The translations under genes and the position numbers were made by a program. DNA of 46,089 nt from a virus, in IMG/VR virus record IMGVR_UViG_3300031521_000113, positions 1-46,089 of that record; one strand, written 5' to 3'. Under the pieces are notes generated by a model. It worked only from the letters and a program-made list of their open reading frames with translations, ran no database searches and was not told the DNA's origin. Shown here piece by piece: positions 7,945-17,200 of the stretch. Every line of letters starts with the position of its first letter. The stretch's first letter is position 1.

Positions 7945-9408
7945 TGAAAACCCTTTGGATTCCATGTCAGTCATAATAGATTCTACCGATTCATCTATAC
8001 TATGCGCAGTCAATCGATTATCATCCATTTCCGTAGTTTCACTTCCATTAGTATAAAATTCCATTTTTTTATGTTCTGGATATTTTATATTAACATTCTT
8101 CTCTAACCAATATTCGACACTTTCTTTTTCATCTTCATTTGGGTCAGGAAACATACTCCACCAATATACAGTGTTGGTTGTTCTCTTATATCTCCATAAT
8201 AATGACTCTGTGCCGAAATGCCATTGATATTCTCTTGGTAATGTTTGTTGCCAATTAGCATGAGTGACTTCATTATCTTCTACACTTCTACCAATAGTTT
8301 TAAAAGTTTCTCTATTTACAAATCCTAAAAATAAATTTGATTTTTTATCCAACATTTCATCAATTTTATGAGCCGATAAATCCGAAGTTCTTATGTTTCT
8401 AGGGTCGGATATTCCAAATTTCTCTTTTAAATATTCACTTACTGAAAATGCTTGTCTTTCGGACGGTTCTTCATTCCAATGAATTGTATTTGTTTTTGAT
8501 TTATATCTCCATTGAAGAGTATTATCATCCAGATACATAAAATCTGGATATTTTGTCATTAGATGTGGATGAGTTATATTTCCATTTCCTACCGAATCTT
8601 TTTCTGCCACAATCTCTAAATTGTTATTTATCCATCCGACTACAAGATAATTGTTTACATCTTCATTTAATTTAGTTGTATCGGTCTTTGGTTGTATATT
8701 ACCATTTTCTGGCAAACTTACTTGTTTATCATACACTGTATTTATAGTATCTTTGATTTGTTTTAATACACCACTTTTTCTCAACGCTTTAAACACAAGA
8801 TTTTCGGTACAAAATTCTCCACCACTTGAAAGTCCTGTATCTCTATAATTTCTTATGGCTTTCATCAACTCTTTCAATTTATCTATATCATTGGTTTCAA
8901 CCAGTCTCTTTACCTTTTCTTGAATAGTCTTGAATTTTTCTCTAATTTTATTGGCATCCAAATCCAATTTTTCATGAGTTGGTTCTTGTACCCACTTACC
9001 TTCAAACAAAGAATATATAGCAGCTCCTTCTCTTGACAATGAAGCATTGCTATTTGGTTCTCTTACGTCTTGAAGATACACTTCAACAGGATGTTTCTTC
9101 ATTTCTATATCATGTTCTGTATTCCATTTAAATCCTAGAGAATCCATAAACTTTCTGGCATATTCTTCGTTGATTTTTTCTCCAGCAATATCGATTACTA
9201 TATGTAAGTCGATATCACTAGTTGGAGTCCAGTTGTAATTGGCGGAAGACCCAATAAACAAAATATCCTGTATTTCACCTTCTAAATCCGTAGAATTATA
9301 AAAATCTTCGGCTACTTTTAAAAGATTTTCTCTAACTTCTGGTTTAATCGTCTTATCGTTATTCCAGATGTTAGGGTCTAGTGTATTATTATAGATTCTA
9401 AGTTTCAC
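7930..9408 (-). CDS. Pol-beta-fold (MNT-like) nucleotidyltransferase with two C-terminal WRYK modules
   Basis: A 492-residue protein. It starts with GTG, directly after the TAA of the upstream gene. No ATG occurs before the catalytic region, so GTG is the likely start. Residues 50-70 (LFIGSSANYNW, then SDIDLHI) are the GS...DxD signature of minimal nucleotidyltransferases, with Asp65 and Asp67 the probable metal ligands. Such enzymes transfer NMPs to antibiotics, proteins or RNA; the acceptor here is unknown. Residues about 140-240 are helical. Two copies of a module follow (about 275-335 and 385-450), each with a His-led start, (L/S)LxWRYKxxTNT, a Trp-rich strand and VxxYLxEK. A third copy occurs in the ART/protease polyprotein at 30823. 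The C-terminus has several short (L/S)xE stretches. Confidence 0.75.
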   Translation of the reverse strand: MKLRIYNNTLDPNIWNNDKTIKPEVRENLLKVAEDFYNSTDLEGEIQDILFIGSSANYNWTPTSDIDLHIVIDIAGEKINEEYARKFMDSLGFKWNTEHDIEMKKHPVEVYLQDVREPNSNASLSREGAAIYSLFEGKWVQEPTHEKLDLDANKIREKFKTIQEKVKRLVETNDIDKLKELMKAIRNYRDTGLSSGGEFCTENLVFKALRKSGVLKQIKDTINTVYDKQVSLPENGNIQPKTDTTKLNEDVNNYLVVGWINNNLEIVAEKDSVGNGNITHPHLMTKYPDFMYLDDNTLQWRYKSKTNTIHWNEEPSERQAFSVSEYLKEKFGISDPRNIRTSDLSAHKIDEMLDKKSNLFLGFVNRETFKTIGRSVEDNEVTHANWQQTLPREYQWHFGTESLLWRYKRTTNTVYWWSMFPDPNEDEKESVEYWLEKNVNIKYPEHKKMEFYTNGSETTEMDDNRLTAHSIDESVESIMTDMESKGFSLFCS

Positions 9409-11280
9409 TTATTTTCCAGTTGCGTTCATTTGTGATGCGTGTTTCATCATTTGTTTAGCTGTGAGTTTAGCATCCTGTTCGTCGTCAGTATAATAAGTTT
9501 TGTTCTCATCTCGTTTACCGTTTGTCATCCATTTAACCACCCATTCTCCTGTAGCAGAGTTTTTGATTGGTTTTGATATTACATGTTTAGCAACGTTTCT
9601 AGGAGTTATAAAATTTGTAATTTGTTGTTGGACGGCAAAAGGGTCTGATAATCCCGATTCATTCTTTTGTGATTTTCCACCTTTTTTCTTTTGTAGTTGT
9701 ACTTGTTTTAAATACTCAATTATAGCATCATACGCACCTATGTTAAGTTTTTGAGAAATAACAGTTATCTTATTTATCTCTTCTGCGGGTAAAGATTGAA
9801 CAAATTTAATCATTGCGTCATAATCTCCCAACACCTCATTTACATGAGATTTATTTTCATATTGTGGTTCTGGTTGGTCGGCTCCATATTTCTCATATTC
9901 TCCGACTTCTTGGTCATCTTCAGGATGTTGTGGATAATAGGCTGGCTTCTTATATCCTTGAACAGACTGAATAGCAAAGAAATGATAACCACCTTTAGAA
10001 ACTTCTTTAGCTACATCATCAATCATACTATCATCATCCAACTCAACTTTACCACGATTTCCACTAACTGACATATAATATGTGTAAGCATCTCCATTAG
10101 ATACACATTCAATCCAAATCCAATCTAAACTATGGCCTGTTTGATTATCATAAGAGAAAAATACTCCCGTACCTTCTTTTAATCCATGAATTATTTCTGA
10201 CACTTGTCTTTCATCTTTTGGTAGTGGTTGTGGATTCCAATCTGATGCTTCATTTAATTTATCATGAACTTCATCCCCATTTACGTCGTTTTTACTATCC
10301 CACATTTCAGATACAAGTTCTTTGATAACAGATTTTAAATCTTGTTTTGAAATACCTTCTTTTACTGATGACATTTCTGTGTTACCATGTTTTTTCAAAT
10401 CTGAATCACTTTGAAACTTTATTCTCCATCTTTCACCAGGAATATGTTTAGGGTCTTTCTTCATGTCTTTATCGTGAACATATCCTACGCCTTCTTGAAA
10501 CGGAACATCATCTGAGTTTGTGTCTTTATGTTGTTTTGGTTCCAAATTATCAGGCCCAATTATATAGACCCTTTCGTCGGAATGTTCCGCTACGTTAAAT
10601 TTTTCTTGCTCTCCTTCGGCTTCTTCACGAGTATTACAAACTTTATGAATTACAATGCTACTACCCAAACAAGCATCTGTAGATTTACAATAAACCGGAG
10701 CTTCGACCAACACTACAAATTTTCCTTGTTTAGCCAATTCTTTAGCTTTTTTGGTAGCATTTTCTCTTGGAGTTGTGGTCTGTGAATGGGCAAATGCACG
10801 TTGATAATCATTTGTATATCCATCTCCATATTCTTGGTCGAAGTTTTCTTTAATCATAGATGTCAATTCTGATAACTCAATGTCATCGGTTCTAGGGTTT
10901 CCTAACTTTTTTCTTTTTTTCAACTCACGATACAATCTTTCTAAATCTTTTTTCTTTTTTTCTTCTCTGGCTTGTGTTTTATAAAATTTATCCAACGCCT
11001 TAGCTATCTTTACAAATTCTGTACCTTGAGTATATGTGTCAGGTTTTTTAGGGACATCCAAAGGTAAAGACATTTGTGTCTTGTTTGTACGATTTAAAGG
11101 CAAAGTCAGTTGTTTCTCCCTAGGTTTACGGCGTGATGGAAATTTTGATTGTACAGTAGGTTCGTCCACCGCAGGTTGCATAGGCGGTTGCGACGTAATA
11201 TTCTTTTTCTTTTCTTTGTTCAACCATTTCTTAAAAAAGTTTCCAAAAATTTCTTTTATTTGTTCTTTGTTTTTATTCAT
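9409..11280 (-). CDS. Long charged protein of unknown function, probably virion-associated
   Basis: A 623-residue protein with a very basic N-terminus (about residues 1-120, many KK and RK pairs, and QLTLPLN and QMSLPLD repeats). The middle part is hydrophilic and holds targeting-like helices (LTSMIKENFDQEYGDG near 140 and LKSVIKELVSEMWD near 320). A globular segment (about 355-440) contains HSLDWIWIECVSNGDAYTYY. The C-terminal region has FITPRNVAKHVISKPIKN, WVVKWMTNGKRDENKTYYT and an alanine- and lysine-rich tail. I recognise no catalytic motif. A basic, partly disordered chain with several (L/I)xE sites fits a DNA-associated internal head protein processed by a prohead protease, but that is inference. 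Its ATG overlaps the upstream nucleotidase gene's TGA. Confidence 0.6.
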   Translation of the reverse strand: MNKNKEQIKEIFGNFFKKWLNKEKKKNITSQPPMQPAVDEPTVQSKFPSRRKPREKQLTLPLNRTNKTQMSLPLDVPKKPDTYTQGTEFVKIAKALDKFYKTQAREEKKKKDLERLYRELKKRKKLGNPRTDDIELSELTSMIKENFDQEYGDGYTNDYQRAFAHSQTTTPRENATKKAKELAKQGKFVVLVEAPVYCKSTDACLGSSIVIHKVCNTREEAEGEQEKFNVAEHSDERVYIIGPDNLEPKQHKDTNSDDVPFQEGVGYVHDKDMKKDPKHIPGERWRIKFQSDSDLKKHGNTEMSSVKEGISKQDLKSVIKELVSEMWDSKNDVNGDEVHDKLNEASDWNPQPLPKDERQVSEIIHGLKEGTGVFFSYDNQTGHSLDWIWIECVSNGDAYTYYMSVSGNRGKVELDDDSMIDDVAKEVSKGGYHFFAIQSVQGYKKPAYYPQHPEDDQEVGEYEKYGADQPEPQYENKSHVNEVLGDYDAMIKFVQSLPAEEINKITVISQKLNIGAYDAIIEYLKQVQLQKKKGGKSQKNESGLSDPFAVQQQITNFITPRNVAKHVISKPIKNSATGEWVVKWMTNGKRDENKTYYTDDEQDAKLTAKQMMKHASQMNATGK

Positions 11281-11774
11281 ACATATATCTTTAGTTGATT
11301 AATGGTCTTTGACGTTGATGTATGTAAAATACCAATTCCGCCTTTTTTATTCCATTCCTGAATTACTATAGGTGTATCGTCTATAATTATATCTCCAGGC
11401 TTTGAATAGTGTCGTTTTTTGTGTTTATTCGCAACCAAAATGATATCGTCCGAATGTAGTGAGGGTATATTATGGCGTAACCACGCAGTTTTGCCTTTTG
11501 TTGTTTGGTTATTTATCTTATCTTCCTTACCTAATGCGCTTAGAATTTTAACATTTAAGAAGTTATGAATCACAAAACTCCACAATTCTTTACCGTCAGA
11601 CATCCAAGGCAACTCTAAAAAGAACTTAGCTTTACCGTAGGCATCAATTTGTGGCCACAATTCTTCATCTGATAAAGTATCAATAGACTTACCTGTGATA
11701 TTATAAAACCCACGGTCAAAATCTGCTAAAACTCCATCCATATCAACATAAACAGTTCTTTTATAGTCTTCCAT
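11277..11774 (-). CDS. HAD-family 5'(3')-deoxyribonucleotidase-like protein
   Basis: A 165-residue protein. The N-terminal VYVDMDGVLADFDRGF is HAD motif I, with nucleophile Asp11 and acid/base Asp13, in the form used by cytosolic 5'(3')-deoxyribonucleotidases (NT5C type). A cap region follows (LWPQIDAYGKAKFFLELPWM). Lys/Arg-rich segments (KTAWLRHNIP) and IIIDDTPIVIQEW give the later motifs, the latter with the metal-binding acidic pair. Such enzymes dephosphorylate dNMPs and could adjust nucleotide pools during infection. A TATTTAT motif lies 5 nt before the ATG. The stop overlaps the next gene's start. Confidence 0.8.
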   Translation of the reverse strand: MEDYKRTVYVDMDGVLADFDRGFYNITGKSIDTLSDEELWPQIDAYGKAKFFLELPWMSDGKELWSFVIHNFLNVKILSALGKEDKINNQTTKGKTAWLRHNIPSLHSDDIILVANKHKKRHYSKPGDIIIDDTPIVIQEWNKKGGIGILHTSTSKTINQLKIYV

Positions 11775-11779
11775 GTAGT

Positions 11780-11786
11780 ATAAATA
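11780..11786 (-). promoter_or_regulatory. TATTTAT motif 5 nt before the nucleotidase start
   Basis: The sense strand reads CTATTTATACTACATG, with 5 nt spacing and no Shine-Dalgarno sequence. Confidence 0.55.
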
Positions 11787-11820
11787 GATTTATGAAATTA
11801 AAATAACTTGACAGTATTTA

Positions 11821-11940
11821 TTTTATACGTACTCTGGTAATACCTATTAAATACCTGGTAATGCTAAATTAAAATGTACCTTATAAAATAGTACCTTGGT
11901 ACCTTTTAAAGTACTTTAAGTTAATTAATGTACTTAAAAT
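11821..11940. repeat. AT-rich spacer with clustered GTACYT and TACCT repeats
   Basis: The spacer upstream of the nucleotidase gene contains many near-copies of GTACCTT/GTACTTTA and AATACCT. Examples are atgtaccttataaaa, tagtaccttg, a GGTACC palindrome and aaagtactttaag, then ttaatgtacttaaaa. Several units are self-complementary. The function is unknown. An operator array, recombination remnant or weak hairpins are possible. No gene is visible in it. Confidence 0.4.
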
Positions 11941-12147
11941 TTAAAACTTTGTAATTTTTAAGTAGGAAAAGGCGAGAATTTTTTCTTCTAAGTAAGCTAC
12001 GTAATCAGGGTATTCAATTGAGTCATATTCAGTCCAGGCGCTAGAGCTTTCAGGTTGCCCATAATCTGGACCCGCTAGTACATGTTCTATATTATTGTCA
12101 TCGTAAGGAACAAATACAGAGTCATTAATTGAATTTTTACTATTCAT
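11941..12147 (-). CDS. Small hypothetical protein
   Basis: A 68-residue acidic protein (MNSKNSINDSVFVPYDDN). Asp/Glu/Tyr residues are frequent (SAWTEYDSIEYPDYVAYLEE) and the C-terminus AFSYLKITKF is hydrophobic. No family is recognised. A TATTTAT motif lies 12 nt before the ATG, supporting expression. The ORF ends next to the repeat-rich spacer. Its acidity and small size would fit a DNA-mimic or inhibitor protein, but nothing specific shows this. Confidence 0.45.
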   Translation of the reverse strand: MNSKNSINDSVFVPYDDNNIEHVLAGPDYGQPESSSAWTEYDSIEYPDYVAYLEEKILAFSYLKITKF

Positions 12148-12159
12148 ATCTTACATTAT

Positions 12160-12166
12160 ATAAATA
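12160..12166 (-). promoter_or_regulatory. TATTTAT motif before the 12147 gene
   Basis: The sense strand reads CTATTTATATAATG, 12 nt before the ATG at 12147. Confidence 0.4.
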
Positions 12167-12211
12167 GTTTTCCTGTAATCCTAATTCGTAAAACTACCAA
12201 AATAGTTTTAA

Positions 12212-13177
12212 CTATTTATACATTTCCCAGAAATCTTTAAAGGTTGGAATTGTACCTGTATAAGTTTTTATAGAGTGACCATCAGGCCAGTATATTAATT
12301 CAGAAGTATCAACATCCATTTTATAAATTCTTAAATCTTTAGATGGCAGTTTACTTTTTACAACTGCTCTAAATTTTCCTCTTGAATAAGAATCAGCATA
12401 ATCTCTATCAAAAGTTACATAGTCGCCTGGTTTTATTTGATTTGCCGGAGAATTTGTACCTCTCCAAACTATTACTTCATCAGGAAACTTTTCAGTTTTA
12501 AAGCCGGCAAATTGTTGTATAAAAATAGTTGTTGATGTATCTTCTGATGGTAATTTTATATCTGATAATTTTGGAAGTTTATCAATTCCTGAATTATAGA
12601 ATGTCTCGCCCATGGCATGTCTATAAAGCCGTTCAAATATTTGTTGTATTTCTTCTTCTGATATTTGTCTTATATCCACGTCTCTAGCTGAAATTTGAGA
12701 GTTAAACAATTCTTTTTTTGCTGCTTCATATGATTTGCGTTGAACTATATGTTTCAGTATAAACAGCGGGTCTTGTGTATTAATTTTACGCATCATTCTC
12801 GAATACACTTGTTGTTCTAATATTTCCAAACTTGGGATGATATCGTTATTGAAAAACTTATAATTGCCATCATCGTCATTAGGATATAATTGATTTACTA
12901 TCTTTTCCTTAAGTCGTTCTAGGTATGTGGTATTGTCCATCCACAAAGAAAATTGATACGGACTAAATCTATCTTCTTTATCCATTACTTTCCAAACGTT
13001 ATAAATGAAAAGCTTTACAACAGGTTTGATTTTTTTATTTGTAGACGATTCCACTGCTGCGGATTCCCATACGTTTGACGGTTCGATGTTGGAATTCCAC
13101 AAATCCGATTGTTCTATATTAGAATTCCAAATATCGGAATTCCAACCTTCAACAATCAAATGTTTCAACTTAATCAT
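12212..13177 (-). CDS. ADP-ribosyltransferase-like protein with capsid-targeting-type N-terminus
   Basis: A 321-residue protein beginning MIKLKHLIVEG, the N-terminal peptide shared by many accessory proteins here. Residues 11-38 are three degenerate copies of a ten-residue unit led by WNS (WNSDI, WNSNIEQSDL, WNSNIEPSNV). A helical middle part (about 50-200) is followed by a C-terminal domain with an ART-like pattern: EVIVWRGTNSP (Arg239 as the NAD-binding Arg), GDYVTFDRDYADSYSRG in place of the STS strand, and DVDTSELIYWPDG near the end. The catalytic Glu is not certain. By analogy with T4 Alt, which is packaged and modifies host RNA polymerase, this could be an injected ADP-ribosyltransferase. 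Its ATG overlaps the stop of the SymE-like gene. Confidence 0.6.
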   Translation of the reverse strand: MIKLKHLIVEGWNSDIWNSNIEQSDLWNSNIEPSNVWESAAVESSTNKKIKPVVKLFIYNVWKVMDKEDRFSPYQFSLWMDNTTYLERLKEKIVNQLYPNDDDGNYKFFNNDIIPSLEILEQQVYSRMMRKINTQDPLFILKHIVQRKSYEAAKKELFNSQISARDVDIRQISEEEIQQIFERLYRHAMGETFYNSGIDKLPKLSDIKLPSEDTSTTIFIQQFAGFKTEKFPDEVIVWRGTNSPANQIKPGDYVTFDRDYADSYSRGKFRAVVKSKLPSKDLRIYKMDVDTSELIYWPDGHSIKTYTGTIPTFKDFWEMYK

Positions 13178-13350
13178 GCTTGCGGATTTTCTTCTCTTTG
13201 AATAGTTAATTTACCCTGTTCAATGTTTACAGAGACATAATCATTTGGTTTAAATCCTGCTTCTTCTAACCATTTTCCTTTTAATCTAATTTGTGTAGGT
13301 ATGGACATGCCAGGACGTTCTACTTTTAATCTTCGAATTAGTTTACTCAT
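13174..13350 (-). CDS. SymE/AbrB-like small DNA- or RNA-binding protein
   Basis: A 58-residue protein starting MSKLIRRLKVERPGM. The core IPTQIRLKGKWLEEAGFKPN followed by DYVSVNIEQGKLTIQ is the SymE-toxin pattern: RLKGxWLExAGF, then a short strand pair, an AbrB-type swapped-hairpin half. E. coli SymE is an SOS-induced toxin once described as an mRNA interferase and later linked to nucleoid condensation. A phage copy might be a toxin, a DNA-binding regulator or an antitoxin-like AbrB protein. The TGA overlaps the ATG of the ART-like gene (ATGA), so the two are probably co-translated. A TATTTAT motif sits 4 nt before the start. Confidence 0.7.
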   Translation of the reverse strand: MSKLIRRLKVERPGMSIPTQIRLKGKWLEEAGFKPNDYVSVNIEQGKLTIQREENPQA

Positions 13351-13354
13351 GATA

Positions 13355-13361
13355 ATAAATA
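13355..13361 (-). promoter_or_regulatory. TATTTAT motif 4 nt before the SymE-like start
   Basis: The sense strand reads ATATTTATTATCATG, with 4 nt spacing. It also supports the small SymE-like gene being real. Confidence 0.55.
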
Positions 13362-13365
13362 TAAT

Positions 13366-14163
13366 TTACTTAATTGAATGTTTAAATTGTTTGTTTGTGT
13401 TTTCCCATATTACCTCTACATCATAATTAGCATTTTTAAGTGTTTCTATTCTCTTTTTGTCTTTATTCCATATTTCTTGTGAGGTAAGATGGACAAGTTT
13501 ATTATAATAATCAGGTTTACATTTCAAAGGATTACAATGCCAATAATCACCATAACATTCTATCACCTTGTTTATTGAAGGTATGAATATATCAACTGAT
13601 TTTTGAACGTCGTGAAGATATACCTCAAGTTTAGCATCGGGATACTGATTTAATATTTCAGAATATACACGCTTTTGAAATTTTGATATTCTGATTCCAT
13701 TAGACATACATTGAGGAAGATATACAGCATACGGGACACCATATTTAGTCATCATAGTTGTTTTATACTTTTCCATATTATTGTAATCCGAATCACCATA
13801 CTTTATAAACTTTGTCTGTTTAACTTTCTTTTGACATTCTTCATTATTCCAATGATTTTTTTCTGATAATCCCCAGTTTTTAAGTTTTTCGATTTTTTCT
13901 TTAGATGTTCTGTTACACTCATTAGAACAATATTGTGTTGGTTTTCCTGTTAGTTGATGTAGTATATTTTTGTATCTTTCAAATGATTTACCGCACTTTA
14001 AACATTTAACAGATTCTCGATTTTGTGACTTACGCCATTCATACATTGCCATTTTGTTAATGAATCTTTGTTTTCTATGCTTATAATCAACTTCGAATTC
14101 TTCGCCTGTCCATTCACATATTCTTTTAATTTTTTCTGGATTTCCAAATTGTGTTATATTCAT
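13366..14163 (-). CDS. Free-standing homing endonuclease, Vsr-like
   Basis: A 265-residue protein located directly downstream of the tail sheath gene. It has a zinc-binding pair (CLKCGKSFERY, then YCSNEC), a KYGDSDYNNMEKYKTTMMTKYGV segment (given here only as its landmark) like the DUF723-type repeats of the endonuclease at 6358, and a C-terminal Vsr/PD-(D/E)XK-like core: VDIFIPSINKVIECYGDYWH, then W-x-x-D-x-x-R and VEVIWEN. Very-short-patch-repair-type homing endonucleases of this kind are common beside phage structural genes. It is shorter than the first one and lacks that protein's C-terminal domain. A TATTTAT motif lies 30 nt upstream. Confidence 0.8.
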   Translation of the reverse strand: MNITQFGNPEKIKRICEWTGEEFEVDYKHRKQRFINKMAMYEWRKSQNRESVKCLKCGKSFERYKNILHQLTGKPTQYCSNECNRTSKEKIEKLKNWGLSEKNHWNNEECQKKVKQTKFIKYGDSDYNNMEKYKTTMMTKYGVPYAVYLPQCMSNGIRISKFQKRVYSEILNQYPDAKLEVYLHDVQKSVDIFIPSINKVIECYGDYWHCNPLKCKPDYYNKLVHLTSQEIWNKDKKRIETLKNANYDVEVIWENTNKQFKHSIK

Positions 14164-14201
14164 AATCTCCGGTCGGTAAAATGTTATTATCTAATAAATA
14201 C

Positions 14202-14225
14202 AAAAGAAAGAGGCGAAAACGCCTC
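14202..14225 (-). terminator. Intrinsic terminator downstream of the tail sheath gene
   Basis: A perfect 6-bp GC-rich stem, GAGGCG/CGCCTC (14210-14225), with a 4-nt loop. On the minus strand it is followed by TTTCTTTT. It lies 47 nt past the gp18 stop and separates gp18 from the homing endonuclease. Confidence 0.85.
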
Positions 14226-14271
14226 AATCTTTGATTTCTTATTAACGTATAAATTGTTTATTTACAATATA

Positions 14272-17200
14272 TTATGCGCTTGGGAACTGGGCCCCCGTGG
14301 GCAAAATATTGAAATCTAACACAATAAATTCAGCGGTCTTTGTTGGCTTCAAATAAATCTGACCATACAAGATGTTTTGGTCGATGATATCTGCTGTGTT
14401 ATTTGTGTCATCCATTTTTACATAGAAAGCATATAAACCAGCTCTCTGTTGAACGGATTCCAAATAAGGATTTACAATACTCAAGAATTTGTTGCGTGTT
14501 GCGGCAACGTTCTGTTCAAACACCAAGTATTTGGATGTTGAAGCAAAGAACTTCTTAATGTTAATCATCAATCTACGAACATTGATTCTGTTCAAAGCGC
14601 TGTTATTGTTCTGTAGAGTTTTTTGACCCCACACAACTATGCCTGAACCAGGAAACGCTGCGATTGGATTGACTTTTCCTTCATATAGAGTGTCACGTTC
14701 TTCGTGAGTTGTTCTATCTGTTACTTGTGTTGCGATTGGAATACCACCACGATTCAAACCTGCTGGGGCGAACCATTCGGCCGCTACTTTATCATTTGCT
14801 GCGTAAACTCCTGGCAACACAACTGATGGTGGAACTGTTACAATGATGTTATTGTTTGTATCAAGAATCTTGACCCAAGGATAATATCCAGCAGCGTAGT
14901 TTGTATCAAATTCTGCGGCATAAGAAACAACTTGGTCAATTTGACCTGTTGCTGGATTACCGCTGTCAGTATACAAATCCATTATGTAGAAACAATCTCC
15001 ACGTGATTCACACATATCAACAATCAAGTTGGTGATGTATGGATGATGTTGATGGATAATGCCAGGAACAACAATTAAGTTAAGGTCATATTGGTCAGGA
15101 TTACCAACTGCGGCAATTGCCTGAGCATATGCGATTGAACCTGCTGAACTTACGTTTGTGCAATTCAAACCTTGTGTATTGCCTGGAGTTATTGCTCCTC
15201 CAACGTTAATTGGAACGGCTGGACTTTGACCATCAAAACCACCTTGGAATCCAAATACAAACCTTCTCATTTTTACATAAGTTGATTCATTGACGGCGTC
15301 ATATGTTGTAGGAACGACGTTACTTCCACTTAGGAAAGAGCCGGTTCCAACGTTATACAATTCATAATCATCATCCAAAGCGAATACAATATTTCTTCCA
15401 ATACTGTTATATGTTCCACCGTTTGAATCAAATGATGGAATTGGAGACAAATATTCAATATTATCTGCGGCAGCGCCTACACCTGTCGTTGTTTGTGGGT
15501 ATAGTGAGAATAATTCTGAATCCGCTCCTGTTGGAGCATCATTGAATGTAATACCGGATGGGAATTTGCCAGGAGCCAATCCATAAACTGATGCTTTAGT
15601 GTATTTCATTGTAGGACTCCAAGCTCCCATAGAACCATTTGTAGGAACCACGAATGCTTCAAATCCATAAGGAATGGCGGACACTGGATAATTGTTAGTT
15701 GTCATCTCAATACGAATGTTCTGACTGTTGTTTGAGTATGTTCCAAATTCAATTACCTTACCTTTGTAATCGATGTAGTTGTATTTATCACCAATTCTAC
15801 GAGCTATGAAGTTCGAAGAATTTGGGTCAAGATTCAAGTTATTATATGATTCAACAATCACAGGACGTTTATCAGTATCACTGAATTTACGAAGTGTTAA
15901 TGTGAACGAACCATAATCACTACCAGCGACTTGTCCGGCCAATTTCACATTGCTAACTTCAACTTTAAATTGAGTGTTAGTATATGTTCCATCAGCAAGA
16001 GTTAACACTCTAAACAATTCATATCTTGTGGCAGAACCACTTGGTTGCCATGGAGCTACTTTTTGAGACACGACCCAAGGAGTAACTGCGTTTGTAATAG
16101 AAAATGCGCTATCACCGTTTGTTAAATCACGGGAATATGCATCAGTAAAGTTCATAGGTTCTCCTGCAACAGAAGCTGAAGGAAGAGCGGCGCCTACAAT
16201 CAACCATTGTGTTTTTTCAGAAATAACCTCAGATACAGCGTTTTCATAAATCTTATACAAATAAGCAGCTTCAATTTTTTGACCTGATACTTGTTTGTCT
16301 GGATTACCAGCTGTAGGGTCGTTACCAAACACATTGGTTATGTAACGTGTGTTACTACTATCCAATGAAAATTGATAAACACCATAAGGAGTCGTACTGT
16401 TACTGTTTTTGAGTGTCAAACTGAAGTCCGTAGGGATATCACTTACTCCACCTTCTGAACTCCAGTTTGTAATAGGATTGGTCAAGGATAATGTAGAACC
16501 ATTAAATCCTGGTGCAATCAAATTTTGAATACCACCAGCTTGTGTATCTGCCAACACTGTTAATAATCTATAATCAGCTCCAGATTGAGTTACCCAAGCT
16601 CCGTTTGGTAGAACACATGGGTCAAATGATGCTGTTCCTACTGGCGTAAAATCGGTATATTTACCAAATGCTCCAGTTACAACACCTGCTAATTGAATAA
16701 TTGGGAATCCACAAGTTCCAAGGTTTACGTTCAAAGATGCGCTAATCAACTGAACAGTTCCAAATGGATTTGCGGCCGTTGGAAAACTGACTGTGATTGG
16801 ATTTGTCAAACTGGCTGAGAACGTTCCGTTTGATATAGAAGCGGAAAATTGTGATTGACTTACGTTTGCTTGAGCAGTCAACGTTGTTGCTGACATTCCC
16901 AAAGTAATCGTTTGTCCACTGTATAGAATACTTCCGCTTGGAGATGTTGGGCTAAGAGCCGTATCATCTGCTGCAATTCCATTAAAAGTAATCGTAACTG
17001 ATGCGGATGTGATTGACATCGTTTTGCTGCTAGTATTAGCAAACGAGATACTTTCACTATATTGATTTGCTGCGCTACCAGTAAAATAGACATATGAGCT
17101 TCCACTGTTCAAAGCACCCATAGAACCGGTTCTATTGTAAGTACCCTTGATTGCCCAAATACCAAATGGATATTTCTGTTGATAACCTGTTAGACCACCA

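Noticed and set aside
11808-11830. TTGACA with TATACG as a promoter upstream of the repeat spacer
   Set aside because: The spacing is 10 nt and the strand has no gene to drive.
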